Source of the DNA: Aliishimia ponticola
GTDB lineage: Bacteria; Pseudomonadota; Alphaproteobacteria; Rhodobacterales; Rhodobacteraceae
Assembly (NCBI RefSeq): GCF_004803475.1
Contig: NZ_SRKY01000001.1
Coordinates: 310,001-374,000 of the forward strand
DNA length: 64,000 nt
Reading direction: 5' to 3'
The notes beneath the pieces are model-generated. The model saw only the letters and a list, made by a program, of their open reading frames with translations. It had not been told where the DNA came from and made no database searches. Position 1 is the stretch's first letter. The number at the start of each line of letters is the position of its first letter. Shown here in pieces: positions 9,733-19,267 of this stretch. Made by a program: the position numbers and the translations under genes.

Positions 9733-12510
9733 ATGTCACAAAGCGCACGTTCTTCATTCTTCGGTAGCCTGCTGTTCAAACTCATGGTCGTTGTGGTCGC
9801 ATTGGGCGGCACAACGGCAGCTGCGGTCGGTATCGGCCTGATCGCTTTCGGGGGATTGTTCGGCTCCTTGCAGACCATGACGCAGGATGTTCTGCCGGAT
9901 ATCACCGACAGCTTCGCGGTCATCGAGAAGACAAACAATGTCAGCGAGGCGCTGCGCGAGTTGAGCGCGGCGGAAGACATACCGGCGGTTGATGCCAAAC
10001 TGGCACGGTTTGAGGCAACAAGCGCAGAGCTTTCCGAAGCAACCAACGCGCTGCAGCCAGAGGCGATCGCCCGAATTCAGCCGATGATCGACGCGGTTGA
10101 TGCGTCCGCCGGCGATGTTGCAAATGCGCTGCGCCGCCGATTTACAGCCGAACAGGAAATGCTGCGGCAGCTCGACGGTTTTCTGACATTGGGCGAACAA
10201 GCGCGCGGCTATCTCGTAGAGCTTATGGACACGGCGTTCTTCGACCTGACCATCGGCGGCGAAGACACCGTGACCTCGGTCAACGAAACCCTGTCAAAAC
10301 TCACGGATGAAGCGTTTGCGACCATGCAGGCGGCGTTGAACCTGCGCGCAGAGGTCGGCCTGTCCACGGGTGTCACGCTCGCCTTGGCGCAGACACGCGA
10401 CCCGTCCCTGTCTTCCATCCTTGAAGACCTGCAAAGCGCGAGCCTGAATCGTCTTGCTAGGCAAATGGAAACGCTCGACAAGGAAGAGAGCGCGGCGCCA
10501 TTCATGCAGCCGGTCCATGAGACATATGATCTGCTGCAAGAGCTTGCCGGGCGCGGGAGCCTCCGGGTGGCGCGCGACGTCGATCAAATCCTGCGGCTCC
10601 GGCAGTCCAGCGATGCGGCATTGAGCGAACTTACCGACAATCTGTCCTTTGATCTGGTCATCCTTGCAGAGGAAACAGCGGCCGAGAACGAGACAGCCAT
10701 TCAAGAGCTTCTGCATAGTCAGGTGGGCAATATCTTGCAGGCAGCTGAGATCGACACCGCTTCGAAACAGGTGTTCATCAGCGCCTTGCTTGGCATCATT
10801 GCCCGCGATGTCGCGGCGGTCGATGCGACCCAAACGCTGCTTAGCGAACAAGCCGCCGCGCTGATGGAACTGGTTGATGCCAGCGATGTCGATGACCGAT
10901 TGAGAGAGGTGCTTGCGGCAAGCTTGGCGTTAACCTCCGCGGACACCGGGCTTTTGGCGGCGCGCAAGACCTATCTTGAGGATGTCGTGATTGAGCGCCA
11001 ACACGCGGAATCCGCACGCGGCCGGTTGTCTGCGATCTCTAAAGAAGCGCAAAGCGAGGGTGCACGCGCCGTGTCGATGGTCACGGATGCCGGCATGGGT
11101 ATTCTTGAAAGCACGAAGGCCTCACAGAGCCAGATGCATTTCGTCGCCCTGACTGCGGCGGCTGTAATTGCCATCGCCCTCATAGCGAGCTGGATGCTGA
11201 TCCTGCGCCCCATGGTCCGGCTGACCGATGTGACTCTCCGTCTGTCGCAGGGAGATCTGTCCGAGGTCACGGGGTTCGACCGGATTGGCGGCGAAATCAG
11301 CCGCATGGGCGAGGCCCTGTCAGTCTTCCGCAGTGGTCTGATCGAACGGCAAGAGATGGCCGTTCGGGACAAGGAACGCGCGGAGCAAGAGCACAAGGCC
11401 CAGCTTGAAGCGCAAGACGCCAAGCGCAAAGCGGATGAAGCCGCCGCACGCGAGAAACAGCGCCTGCGCGACGAGGAACTGCAACGCAAAGCCGAGGAAG
11501 AAGAGCGCAAGCGCAAGCTGGAAGCGGCCGCACAAGCGGAACGGGACAAGCACGCTGCCGAACTGGACATCGTCGTGAACAACCTTGAGGCCGCGCTGAT
11601 GCGGTTGTCCCAAGGGGACCTGTCCGTCGCCATCGAGGCAGATTTCCCGCCCGCCTACAAAGAGCTGCGCGTCAACTTCAACATGGCGCTGGACAACCTT
11701 TCGGGGCTGATCCAGTCCCTTAAGGACAGCGCGAGTAATGTGAGCGCGTCGTCCGCTGACATTGCCGCATCCGCCCGGGATATTGCCGAACGGACGGAAC
11801 ACGCAGCGGCGGCGCTGGAAAACTCCACGACCTCCATTTCCGAATTGGATGCCAGCGCCCACCAGATGTCCGAGCGTTCTGGCAAGGCAAATGAAGTCAT
11901 GATCGAAACCCGCGAGAAAGCGATGAGCAGCAAGGCCATCGTGGAAACGGCTGTGGCAACGATGGGAGAGATCGAAAGTTCGTCGGATCAAATTTCAAAG
12001 ATTGTCAGTCTGATCGACGATATCGCCTTCCAGACCAATCTGCTTGCTCTGAACGCGGGGGTGGAAGCTGCGCGGGCTGGCGAGCAGGGCCGCGGGTTCG
12101 CGGTGGTGGCAACCGAGGTCCGCGCGCTGGCGCAACGCTCCTCTGATGCGGCGAGCGAGATCAATGAGCTGATCACGCGTTCGCGCGCGCAGATTTCCAA
12201 GGGCGCGGTCGAAGTGGGCGAGGCTGGCGTTTCCCTTGTGACGATACTTGACTCCATCACCTCCGTCTCTGGCACGATCTCGGAAATCGCGCATGGCACC
12301 CATGAGCAATCCGAGACGATTTCCGGGATCAACAAGTCGATTGCCCGGGTTCAGGACACGACGCAGCGGACGGCGGCGTTGTTCGAGGAATCTTTTGCGA
12401 CGAGCGAGTTGCTGAAGACCGAGGCGGCCAATCTGGAAAGGATCTCGCAGGGCTTCAAGACCAGTGAAATCGATCGCGATGGGGATGAACCGCGTTTCGC
12501 GGCAGAGTAA
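9733..12510 (+). CDS. Methyl-accepting chemotaxis protein, large
   Basis: A 925-residue transmembrane chemoreceptor. TM1 is near residues 13-44 and TM2 near 469-493, enclosing a largely helical periplasmic region of about 420 residues with no domain I can name. A HAMP domain ([18 protein letters not shown]) follows, then a highly charged coiled coil (about 535-610), a second HAMP-like unit ([18 protein letters not shown], about 620-660) and the signalling domain with hairpin tip [20 protein letters not shown] near residue 765. No C-terminal CheR-docking pentapeptide is visible. The receptor feeds CheA/CheW, which are not in this window. Its neighbour is an orphan periplasmic binding protein. 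Confidence 0.95.
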   Translation: MSQSARSSFFGSLLFKLMVVVVALGGTTAAAVGIGLIAFGGLFGSLQTMTQDVLPDITDSFAVIEKTNNVSEALRELSAAEDIPAVDAKLARFEATSAELSEATNALQPEAIARIQPMIDAVDASAGDVANALRRRFTAEQEMLRQLDGFLTLGEQARGYLVELMDTAFFDLTIGGEDTVTSVNETLSKLTDEAFATMQAALNLRAEVGLSTGVTLALAQTRDPSLSSILEDLQSASLNRLARQMETLDKEESAAPFMQPVHETYDLLQELAGRGSLRVARDVDQILRLRQSSDAALSELTDNLSFDLVILAEETAAENETAIQELLHSQVGNILQAAEIDTASKQVFISALLGIIARDVAAVDATQTLLSEQAAALMELVDASDVDDRLREVLAASLALTSADTGLLAARKTYLEDVVIERQHAESARGRLSAISKEAQSEGARAVSMVTDAGMGILESTKASQSQMHFVALTAAAVIAIALIASWMLILRPMVRLTDVTLRLSQGDLSEVTGFDRIGGEISRMGEALSVFRSGLIERQEMAVRDKERAEQEHKAQLEAQDAKRKADEAAAREKQRLRDEELQRKAEEEERKRKLEAAAQAERDKHAAELDIVVNNLEAALMRLSQGDLSVAIEADFPPAYKELRVNFNMALDNLSGLIQSLKDSASNVSASSADIAASARDIAERTEHAAAALENSTTSISELDASAHQMSERSGKANEVMIETREKAMSSKAIVETAVATMGEIESSSDQISKIVSLIDDIAFQTNLLALNAGVEAARAGEQGRGFAVVATEVRALAQRSSDAASEINELITRSRAQISKGAVEVGEAGVSLVTILDSITSVSGTISEIAHGTHEQSETISGINKSIARVQDTTQRTAALFEESFATSELLKTEAANLERISQGFKTSEIDRDGDEPRFAAE

Positions 12511-12609
12511 CCCAAATAGATATTCGATAGGGCGATGAGAGTGTGATGGCCTCAAGAGATACTTTGAACGCACCAGGGTGCGCGGCGAGGTATCCACCGA
12601 AAAGCGAAA

Positions 12610-12630
12610 GCGGCGCCGGATTGGCGCCGC
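12610..12630 (+). terminator. GC-rich hairpin downstream of the chemoreceptor gene
   Basis: GCGGCGCC (12610-12617) and GGCGCCGC (12623-12630) form a perfect 8-bp stem with a 5-nt loop, 100 nt after the chemoreceptor stop. There is no T run, so the terminator call is tentative. Confidence 0.4.
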
Positions 12631-12780
12631 AGTCCTGCAAAACTTCTTAAGCCCCATTGGGCCACGCCAATCACGCCGCCATGGGGATGTGGTAAACCTC
12701 ACGGCACGCGGTGCGCGATGCTAGTGCATCCGGCGAAGACTTTCCCTAAACAGCACAAAAACGCGAGGGGGAAGAACCGC

Positions 12781-13782
12781 ATGAGTGGGATGTATCAAGA
12801 CGCATTTGTGGAGCGTCTCCGGAAGGGGGCGGAAGGGGTGCTTGATCAATGGGGATTGTCGCCCGAGACAAAGGTGCAACTATTGAGCCTGTCCGAAAAC
12901 GCCACCTTCCGCGCGGACGATCCGAACCGTTCGGCGCCGGTGGTCTTGCGGGTCCACCGGCCTGCCTATCACAGCCGGGCCGAAATCGCCTCTGAACACA
13001 GTTGGATCACTGCGCTGCGGCACGCCGGAACGGTGGACACCCCGGCGCTACTGCCCAAGCAGGACGGGGACTTCATCGCGCTGTTCGAGGATGATGGTCA
13101 GGCACGCCACGTGGTCGCCTTCGAATTCATGACCGGGGAAGAGCCGAACCTCGACGGTGATCTGGCCGCCGGTTTTGAAACGTTGGGCGCGATCAGCGCG
13201 CGTCTGCATGGTCATGTGCAAACCTGGCCTGTTCCCACCGGCTTTACCCGCAAGACCTGGAACCACGCCACGGCCTTCGGGCCGGCGCCGCTTTGGGGCG
13301 ATTGGCGTGATGCGCTGGGTTTGACCCAAAGCGGTCACACCACTTTGCAACGGCTCAGCGATGCGCTGCGAGAAAAGCTTGCCCAATATGGCGATGGCCC
13401 GGACCGCTTCGGGCTTGTCCATGCTGACCTCCGGTTGGCAAACTTGCTGAAGGACGGCGACCGGCTTGGCGTGATCGATTTCGATGATTGCGGCTTTTCA
13501 TGGTTCATCTACGATTTCGCGGCGGCGATCTCGTTCTATGAAACCAGCCCGATCGTTCCGCAACTGCAAGAGGCGTGGGTGCGCGGCTATCGCAGTGTCA
13601 ACGCGCTGAGCGATGCACATGTCGACATGATCCCGACATTTATCCTGTTTCGCCGCCTGTTGCTGACCGCGTGGATTTCCAGCCACCGGGAAACCGAAAC
13701 CGCCCGTGACGCGGGGCTGGAACAGTATACCGAAGGCACCCTGGACCTGGCGGAGCGTTACCTGACCTCGGGCCGCATATAG
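12781..13782 (+). CDS. Phosphotransferase family protein (APH/choline kinase fold)
   Basis: A 333-residue kinase-like protein of the aminoglycoside phosphotransferase superfamily (PF01636). The start at 12781 follows a purine-rich GGGGGAAG element. It shows the Brenner motif LVHADLRLANLL (catalytic HxD and metal-binding Asn) near residue 215 and the DFG-like VIDFDDCGFSWFIYDFA just after, with a PVVLRVHR strand near residue 58 as the ATP-lysine equivalent. Members phosphorylate small hydroxylated molecules such as homoserine, choline or sugars as well as antibiotics. The substrate here is not predictable and the solitary position gives no clue. Confidence 0.85.
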   Translation: MSGMYQDAFVERLRKGAEGVLDQWGLSPETKVQLLSLSENATFRADDPNRSAPVVLRVHRPAYHSRAEIASEHSWITALRHAGTVDTPALLPKQDGDFIALFEDDGQARHVVAFEFMTGEEPNLDGDLAAGFETLGAISARLHGHVQTWPVPTGFTRKTWNHATAFGPAPLWGDWRDALGLTQSGHTTLQRLSDALREKLAQYGDGPDRFGLVHADLRLANLLKDGDRLGVIDFDDCGFSWFIYDFAAAISFYETSPIVPQLQEAWVRGYRSVNALSDAHVDMIPTFILFRRLLLTAWISSHRETETARDAGLEQYTEGTLDLAERYLTSGRI

Positions 13783-13949
13783 GGGCGCAATCGGCAGGGG
13801 AGCGCCGCGCGCCTTTGCCCCGCTGGACAGACACGCCGCATCCCGCGTATTTTCCGGTTGATCCTACCGGGGCCGCAAATTAGTAAGGCGCAAATTTTTC
13901 GGGCCGTTCCGCACGGGCACGGCCCCCGATCTTCTTGCTAGGAGCGACA

Positions 13950-15281
13950 ATGCAAGTCACCGAGACGCTGAACGAAGGGCTGAAACGCGGCTATGCCATC
14001 ACAGTCACTGCCGCGGAAATCGAAGAAAAGGTCACGACCAAGCTGACCGAAGCGCAGCCCGACATCGAAATGAAGGGTTTCCGCAAGGGCAAAGTCCCGC
14101 TGGCGCTGCTGAAAAAGCAGTTCGGCCAGCGCATCATGGGCGAAGTCATGCAGGAATCCATCGACGGCGCGATGAACGAGCATTTCGAGAAATCCGGCGA
14201 TCGTCCCGCATTGCAGCCCGAGGTCAAAATGACCAACGAGGACTGGAAAGAGGGCGATGATGTCCATGTCGAGATGTCCTACGAGGCGCTACCCGCTATC
14301 CCCGAAGTCGATTTTTCGGGTGTGAAGCTGGAGCGTCTGGTCGTCAAATCCGACGACGAGTCCGTCAACGACGCGCTGGGCAACCTTGCGGAAAGCGCGC
14401 AGGATTTCAAAGCCCGCCGCAAAGGCTCCAAGGCGAAAGACGGCGACCAGATCGTTCTGGATTTCGTCGGCAAGGTCGATGGTGAGCCTTTTGAGGGTGG
14501 CGCTGCCGAAGATTATCCGCTGGTGCTCGGCTCCAACTCCTTCATCCCGGGCTTCGAAGAGCAGCTCGTCGGTGTTAAGGCCGAAGATGAGATCGACGTG
14601 AACGTGACCTTCCCCGAAGAGTATCAGGCAGAGCATCTGGCCGGCAAAGAGGCCGTGTTCTCCTGCACGATCAAAGAGGTGAAGGAACCCGTCGCGGCTG
14701 AGATCGACGATGAGCTGGCCAAGAAATACGGTGCAGAAGACCTCGAAGCGCTCAAAGGGCAAATCGCAGAGCGTCTGGAAGCCGAGTATGCCGGTGCTTC
14801 GCGCGCGGTGATGAAGCGTGCGCTGCTGGACGAGCTGGACAAGTTGGTGTCCTTCGACCTGCCGCCGAGCCTTGTCGAAGCCGAAGCCAAGCAGATCGCG
14901 CATCAGCTGTGGCACGAGGAAAACCCGGACGTGCAAGGGCACGATCACCCGGAAATCGAAACGACGGACGAACACAACAAGCTGGCCGAACGCCGCGTGC
15001 GTCTGGGCCTGTTGCTGGCCGATCTGGGCCAGAAGGCCGAGGTGGACGTGTCCGACGCCGAAATGACGCAAGCGATCATGAATCAGGCGCGTCAGTATCC
15101 GGGCCAAGAGCGTCAGTTCTTCGAGTTCGTGCAGCAAAACGCACAGATGCAACAGCAGCTTCGCGCGCCGCTCTTTGAAGACAAGGTCATCGACCATGTG
15201 TTGGATCAGATCGAAGTGACAGAAAAAGAAGTGTCCAAGGACGAGCTTGAAAAAGCTGTTGAGTCGCTCGAAGACGAATAA
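13950..15281 (+). CDS. tig: Trigger factor, ribosome-associated chaperone
   Basis: This 443-residue protein has the three trigger factor regions: the N-terminal ribosome-binding domain with [18 protein letters not shown] near residue 45 (the ribosome-docking loop), an FKBP-type peptidyl-prolyl isomerase domain ([20 protein letters not shown] near residue 167), and the helical C-terminal chaperone domain ending in an acidic tail. The start at 13950 has TAGGAG six bases upstream; the 13935 alternative lacks this. It folds nascent chains at the ribosome exit tunnel. It is a single-gene unit closed by a strong terminator. Confidence 0.97.
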   Translation: MQVTETLNEGLKRGYAITVTAAEIEEKVTTKLTEAQPDIEMKGFRKGKVPLALLKKQFGQRIMGEVMQESIDGAMNEHFEKSGDRPALQPEVKMTNEDWKEGDDVHVEMSYEALPAIPEVDFSGVKLERLVVKSDDESVNDALGNLAESAQDFKARRKGSKAKDGDQIVLDFVGKVDGEPFEGGAAEDYPLVLGSNSFIPGFEEQLVGVKAEDEIDVNVTFPEEYQAEHLAGKEAVFSCTIKEVKEPVAAEIDDELAKKYGAEDLEALKGQIAERLEAEYAGASRAVMKRALLDELDKLVSFDLPPSLVEAEAKQIAHQLWHEENPDVQGHDHPEIETTDEHNKLAERRVRLGLLLADLGQKAEVDVSDAEMTQAIMNQARQYPGQERQFFEFVQQNAQMQQQLRAPLFEDKVIDHVLDQIEVTEKEVSKDELEKAVESLEDE

Positions 15282-15306
15282 GACCTTCTAATCTAAAGAC
15301 ATTCTG

Positions 15307-15337
15307 AAACGCCGTCCCTTTTGGGGCGGCGTTTTTC
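15307..15337 (+). terminator. Intrinsic terminator of tig
   Basis: AACGCCGTCCC (15308-15318) pairs over 11 positions (one G-U) with GGGGCGGCGTT (15323-15333) around a TTTT loop, followed by a T run. It lies 27 nt after the tig stop. Confidence 0.9.
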
Positions 15338-15427
15338 GTTTGAGGGGGCGAAGTTGGTGATTATTCCCCGCCAAATTGAAAAGGCGCGCGCATAGGGTGC
15401 ACTCAATAAGTAACGAGGGAGATGTTG

Positions 15428-16126
15428 ATGCAAAAATTACTGGCAGAGTTCGTTGGGACGTTCGTCTTGGTTTTCGGGGGCTGCGGCAGCGCCGTTTTCG
15501 CCGCGGGGATCGAAGGTGTCGGGATCGGCTATATGGGGGTCGCATTGGCCTTCGGTTTGACCGTTTTGACAATGGCTTATGCGGTCGGGGGGATCTCCGG
15601 CGGGCATTTCAATCCGGCGGTCAGCCTTGGCCTTGCGATGGCGGGGCGGTTCGGTTTCGGCGATTTGGCAAAATATTGGGGCGCGCAAGTCGCAGGCGGG
15701 ATCGTTGCCGGATTGGCGCTGTACCTCATCTTGTCCGGTATGGACGGGTTTGAAGGCGTTGGCGGGTTCGCGTCCAATGGCTATGGCGCGGCGTCTCCGC
15801 ACGGGTATGGGCTGATGTCGGTTCTGCTGATCGAGATCATTCTGACCGCCATCTTCCTTATCGTCATTCTGGGCAGCACGGCACCATCGGCGCCGGTTGG
15901 CTTCGCACCGATCGCGATTGGCCTGTCGCTGACGCTGATCCATTTGGTGTCGATCCCGGTGTCGAACACATCCGTCAACCCGGCGCGTTCGACCGGTGTG
16001 GCGCTGTTTGCGGACGGTCCGGCGATCGCGCAGCTTTGGGCCTTCTGGGTGGCACCGTTGATCGGCGCAGCACTGGGCGCCCTGATCTGGAAAGCCCTGT
16101 CGCCGTCGGAGCAAGACCCGGCCTGA
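15428..16126 (+). CDS. aqpZ: Aquaporin Z
   Basis: A 232-residue MIP channel with six membrane helices and both pore loops: [11 protein letters not shown] near residue 60 and [11 protein letters not shown] near residue 185. The Arg after the second NPA is the selectivity-filter arginine of water-selective channels. I prefer ATG at 15428, which is 7 nt after GAGGGA (15415-15420); ATG at 15422 is only one base from that element. It allows rapid water flux across the inner membrane. It is a monocistronic gene between two terminators. Confidence 0.93.
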   Translation: MQKLLAEFVGTFVLVFGGCGSAVFAAGIEGVGIGYMGVALAFGLTVLTMAYAVGGISGGHFNPAVSLGLAMAGRFGFGDLAKYWGAQVAGGIVAGLALYLILSGMDGFEGVGGFASNGYGAASPHGYGLMSVLLIEIILTAIFLIVILGSTAPSAPVGFAPIAIGLSLTLIHLVSIPVSNTSVNPARSTGVALFADGPAIAQLWAFWVAPLIGAALGALIWKALSPSEQDPA

Positions 16127-16181
16127 GGTTAACGAGTTTCACTGGGGTTTTTGTTGGAGCCTTTGACCTCATGTGAAAACT

Positions 16182-16207
16182 GCCGCGTCCGGGCTACCGG
16201 GCGCGGC
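16182..16207 (+). terminator. Probable terminator of aqpZ
   Basis: An 11-bp stem (GCCGCGTCCGG at 16182-16192, CCGGGCGCGGC at 16197-16207, one G-U) with a GCTA loop follows aqpZ by 55 nt. The 3' tail is AAATTT, a short T run. Confidence 0.6.
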
Positions 16208-16309
16208 AAATTTCGTTCTGGGCCTGTGTTCCTGCGTATGGACAACGGGCGCTGAGGGCCCGGCGCATGTGGGGACAGCCGCTTGCACCGAATTGGGCCG
16301 GACGACACG

Positions 16310-16339
16310 AAAAAGGCCGCGCCTTGATGGCGCGGCCTT
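16310..16339 (-). terminator. Intrinsic terminator of the rpsF-rpsR-rplI operon
   Basis: A perfect 11-bp stem (16313-16323 with 16329-16339, arms AAGGCCGCGCC and GGCGCGGCCTT) has a T run when read on the minus strand (A run 16310-16314). It lies 25 nt beyond the rplI stop. Confidence 0.9.
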
Positions 16340-16364
16340 CGTCAATTCCAGTGGAACAGGCGTC

Positions 16365-17006
16365 TTATGTGACGGGCTGTTCGTCGTCCGTGCCTTCGCC
16401 TTCGGGCGTTTCGACGCCAGCAGCTTCGGCCAGGTCTTCGTCGTCGGATGCCGCAGCACCGATATCGTCGAAGAGTTCCTGAATTTCGAACTCTGCTGCG
16501 GCTTCTTCTTCCGCGGCCAGTTCTTGGATCGACTTGCCGGAGGCTTGCAGTTCCGCTTCCTCGGCGGAGCGCGCAACGTTCAGCTTGATGTCGGCGGCGA
16601 CTTCCGGGTGCAGGACCACGGACACCGTGTGCAGGCCCAGTTCCTTGATCGGTTGTTCGATCACGACCTGCTTGCGGTCGACGGAGAAGCCAGCTTCGGT
16701 TGCGGCATCGGCCGCGTCACGGGTGGTGACGGAGCCATAGAGGTTGCCGCCATCGGACGCCTGACGAATCACGATGAATTGCTCGCCATCAAGGCGTTCG
16801 GCCATCGCTTCGGCTTCTTTCTTGGTCTCAAGGTTGCGCGCTTCGAGTTGCGCTTTTTGCGCTTCGAAGTTGGCGATGTTTTCCTTGGACGCGGTCAGAG
16901 CCTTGCCCTGACGCAGAAGGAAGTTCCGGGCGTAACCCGGTTTGACGTCGACCACGTCGCCCATCTGGCCCAGCTTGGCCACACGTTCTAGAAGGATCAC
17001 TTGCAT
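16365..17006 (-). CDS. rplI: 50S ribosomal protein L9 with long acidic C-terminal extension
   Basis: L9 binds 23S rRNA at the base of the L1 stalk. The N-terminal domain ([30 protein letters not shown], in two blocks up to VVDVKP and GYARNFL) and the connecting helix and C-terminal domain are normal to about residue 150. At 213 residues the protein is some 60 longer than usual. The extra tail is strongly acidic ([18 protein letters not shown]...[11 protein letters not shown]), as in several alphaproteobacteria. It is the last gene of the S6-S18-L9 operon, 12 nt after rpsR. Confidence 0.96.
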   Translation of the reverse strand: MQVILLERVAKLGQMGDVVDVKPGYARNFLLRQGKALTASKENIANFEAQKAQLEARNLETKKEAEAMAERLDGEQFIVIRQASDGGNLYGSVTTRDAADAATEAGFSVDRKQVVIEQPIKELGLHTVSVVLHPEVAADIKLNVARSAEEAELQASGKSIQELAAEEEAAAEFEIQELFDDIGAAASDDEDLAEAAGVETPEGEGTDDEQPVT

Positions 17007-17018
17007 CTGCTTTGCTCC

Positions 17019-17246
17019 TTACTTCACGGCATAGGGAAGCAGGGCGAGGAAACGGGCGCGTTTGATGGCGCGCGCAAGCTCACGTTGCTTCTTTGCGGAC
17101 ACGGCCGTGATGCGCGAAGGCACGATCTTGCCACGCTCGGAAACGTAGCGTTGCAGCAGGCGTGTGTCTTTGTAATCGATTTTGGGTGCATTGTCGCCAG
17201 AGAACGGGCAGACCTTGCGGCGGCGGAAAAATGGTTTTGCAGCCAT
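17019..17246 (-). CDS. rpsR: 30S ribosomal protein S18
   Basis: A 75-residue S18 with the standard sequence [20 protein letters not shown], then [23 protein letters not shown] and a basic C-terminus. S18 forms a heterodimer with S6 on the 30S platform. It is the middle gene of rpsF-rpsR-rplI with 12-nt spacers on each side. Confidence 0.97.
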   Translation of the reverse strand: MAAKPFFRRRKVCPFSGDNAPKIDYKDTRLLQRYVSERGKIVPSRITAVSAKKQRELARAIKRARFLALLPYAVK

Positions 17247-17258
17247 GAGTTACGCTCC

Positions 17259-17615
17259 TTAGTTCCGGCGCTCGCGGCGATCGCCACGTTCTTCGCGTTT
17301 TTGCATCTGAACCGAGGGGCCTTCCTCGTGCTCGTCGACCTTGATGGTCAGAACCCGCATCACGTCTTCGTGCAGACGCATCAGGCGTTCCATTTCCTGA
17401 ACGGCGGCCGCAGGTGCGTCCGAACGCAGGAAGGCATAGTGGCCCTTGCGGTTCTTGTTGATCTTGTAGGCCATCGTCTTCACACCCCAGTATTCGGTGT
17501 CGACGAATTTGCCGCCGTTATCGGCCAGCACGGTGCCAAAATGTTCGATGAGCCCCTCGGCCTGTGTATTGGACAGGTCCTGACGGGCGATCATCACATG
17601 CTCGTAAAGAGGCAT
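17259..17615 (-). CDS. rpsF: 30S ribosomal protein S6
   Basis: A 118-residue S6 (MPLYEHVMIARQDLSNTQAEGL), with the conserved segment GVKTMAYKINKNRKGHYAFL near residue 44 and a charged, Arg/Glu-rich C-terminal tail (EEGPSVQMQKREERGDRRER). First gene of the S6-S18-L9 operon. The S6-S18 complex commonly binds its own mRNA leader; a candidate hairpin lies 36-65 nt upstream of the start. Confidence 0.97.
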   Translation of the reverse strand: MPLYEHVMIARQDLSNTQAEGLIEHFGTVLADNGGKFVDTEYWGVKTMAYKINKNRKGHYAFLRSDAPAAAVQEMERLMRLHEDVMRVLTIKVDEHEEGPSVQMQKREERGDRRERRN

Positions 17616-17650
17616 GGGATCTTTCCACTTCTATCTAGGCGCATTTCAAA

Positions 17651-17680
17651 GACCGGGGCTAATCCTTCCACGGCCCGGTC
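17651..17680 (-). promoter_or_regulatory. Hairpin in the rpsF leader, candidate S6-S18 autoregulatory element
   Basis: GACCGGG at 17651-17657 and CCCGGTC at 17674-17680 form a perfect 7-bp stem in the transcribed leader, with a 16-nt loop that on the RNA strand begins CCGUGG. Known S6:S18 leaders present a CCG element recognised by the protein pair. The match is suggestive but I cannot fold or align it. Confidence 0.35.
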
Positions 17681-17723
17681 ACGAGAGACTGCGCGGTTCA
17701 TTGCACGTGCGGAAGGATGGGGC

Positions 17724-17751
17724 CTTATACACGAGGCGCGGTGTGGATCAA
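17724..17751 (-). promoter_or_regulatory. Sigma-70 type promoter of rpsF-rpsR-rplI
   Basis: On the minus strand TTGATC (17751-17746) and TATAAG (17729-17724) are separated by 16 bp. The expected start near 17717 gives a leader of about 100 nt containing the hairpin at 17651-17680. Confidence 0.65.
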
Positions 17752-17952
17752 GCCCTGCGCGCCCCGCAGGTCGCACAGGTCGCACAGGTGTTTCCCGGCC
17801 CGTGCTGCGGGGGGCGGGGCCAACGGAAGGCTGCCCAGACATGGCCTTTGCTCCGGCACGGGTTTGCCGCATTTGTGCCGGGATCTTCCGCCAAAACTCT
17901 CGTCAAAGGTGTGTAAAGCACAACGCCAAAACGGTGGATGGAGGGACAGAAA

Positions 17953-18453
17953 ATGGCCGCAACAACCGAACAAGGGTATATCGGCAAGGACGCGCCCACG
18001 CGTCAGGTCACAATGACGGCACGCGGCGGCACGCGCGCGCTGATCCGAACGGCGCAACGCTTCTTGGGTGTTACCTTGTCCGTTGCGGCGCTGAGCCTGC
18101 TTTTACTTCCCTTCGGCGCTGAGACGACTGCCGAAATCCTGCTGAAACTGATGTTCGCACTGGTCCTTGGCTTTGTCGGCGCCGCGCTGTGGCAAGCGGG
18201 TGGGCGGGTTGCCGCGCCCGAGTTGGAAATCGACGTGGTGCGCCGCGAGGTCCGTCTGATCCGTGGATTTGGCCCAAGCCGGTCCATCGTCACGCGCCGC
18301 CGGTTCCGCGATCTGGGGGCGGTCAAGACGCAGGATCACAGTGTCTCGTTCTGGGACGCGGATCAGGAATTGCTGGCCGAGGTGACCATCGCCGACGACA
18401 CAGCCTTGCGCAGCCTGCGCAGCGCGCTGCGCGATGAGGGCCTAGCGCTTTAA
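17953..18453 (+). CDS. Two-helix membrane protein of unknown function
   Basis: A 166-residue protein. ATG at 17953 is 8 nt after GGAGG and is preferred over 17938. Residues about 30-85 contain two membrane helices (LGVTLSVAALSLLLLPFG and LKLMFALVLGFVGAALWQ), followed by a soluble C-terminal domain of beta character (ELEIDVVRREVRLIRGFGPS) resembling a small PH-like or sensor fold. The family is not recognised. It stands alone between the ribosomal operon and yceI. Confidence 0.75.
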   Translation: MAATTEQGYIGKDAPTRQVTMTARGGTRALIRTAQRFLGVTLSVAALSLLLLPFGAETTAEILLKLMFALVLGFVGAALWQAGGRVAAPELEIDVVRREVRLIRGFGPSRSIVTRRRFRDLGAVKTQDHSVSFWDADQELLAEVTIADDTALRSLRSALRDEGLAL

Positions 18454-18601
18454 GCCCGGCGACACCCGCTCCGGGCCACACAATCACGTGATGTTCGCTC
18501 ATGCGCAGATTCTGTGGAGAGCTTGCGATTGCTAAATGACGTGAAACCTTCTTTGCTGTGCTCCGTAAGCAACCGGACCCCGGATAAAGGAGTTTCCACC
18601 G

Positions 18602-19171
18602 ATGCGATCCCTCGTTCTTGCCGCCGCTTTTGCCCTGCCTGCCAGCCTTGCGACTGCGGCAGAGAAATACGTTCTTGATCCCAGCCACAGTCAAGTCGTG
18701 TTCAGCTACCAGCACCTTGGCTATTCCACGACCTATGGCATGTTCTCCGGCTTTGACGGCGAAATCATGTTCGATCAGGAAGACCCCGCGCAATCCAGCG
18801 TATCCGTGTCCTTTCCCGTCAAATCCATGATGACCGGGTGGGAAGGGCGCTTTGGCCATTTCATGTCTGACGACTTCTTCGGGGCGACGGACGAGGATAT
18901 GGTGACCTTTACATCGACCTCCATCGAAGTGACCGGCGACACCACTGCCAAGATCACCGGTGATCTGACCATGAATGACGTGACCAAGTCGGTCGTTCTG
19001 GATGCCACGTTGAACCAGACAGGCACGCATCCGCAGGCGCAAAAGCCATGGGCCGGGTTCGACGCTACCACGACGCTTTTGCGGTCCGATTTCAATGTCG
19101 GGGCGTTTGCCCCCTATGTCAGCGATGAAGTCGAAGTGATGATCTCGATCGAGGCGATGAAAGCCGAATAA
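18602..19171 (+). CDS. YceI family periplasmic lipid-binding protein
   Basis: A 189-residue protein with a signal peptide (MRSLVLAAAFALPASLATAAE) and a YceI beta-barrel that in characterised members holds a polyisoprenoid chain. It opens KYVLDPSHSQVVFSYQHLGYS, the usual first strand, and contains GDLTMNDVTKSVVLDATLN near residue 120. The barrel is complete. A plausible ribosome-binding site (AAGGAG) precedes the ATG. It converges on a second YceI gene fused to cytochrome b561, so the two may act on the same quinone or isoprenoid pool. Confidence 0.92.
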   Translation: MRSLVLAAAFALPASLATAAEKYVLDPSHSQVVFSYQHLGYSTTYGMFSGFDGEIMFDQEDPAQSSVSVSFPVKSMMTGWEGRFGHFMSDDFFGATDEDMVTFTSTSIEVTGDTTAKITGDLTMNDVTKSVVLDATLNQTGTHPQAQKPWAGFDATTTLLRSDFNVGAFAPYVSDEVEVMISIEAMKAE

Positions 19172-19200
19172 GCCGGCCGTTCCGCACAAGACGACAGACC

Positions 19201-19230
19201 GCCGCGCCCCGAAAGGAGCGCGGCTTTTTT
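19201..19230 (+). terminator. Intrinsic terminator of yceI
   Basis: GCCGCGCCCC (19201-19210) pairs with GGAGCGCGGC (19215-19224), with one internal mismatch and a GAAA loop, followed by six T residues. Confidence 0.88.
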
Positions 19231-19267
19231 CTGCGTGGCGTGTGGCTTCTGTATGAATGGTGCGGAT

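Larger units (their letters stand above)
17616..17952. other. Intergenic region between divergent rpsF and a membrane-protein gene
   Basis: These 337 bases hold the rpsF promoter and leader hairpin listed separately, plus a GC-rich stretch (17750-17880) with a short tandem duplication of GGTCGCACA near 17768-17786. No convincing open reading frame is visible on either strand. The ribosome-binding site of the rightward gene (GGAGG at 17940-17944) closes the region. Confidence 0.7.

Noticed and set aside
17768-17786. Tandem GGTCGCACA copies as a minisatellite or CRISPR-like element
   Set aside because: Only about two copies of 9 bp; no further units or spacers.
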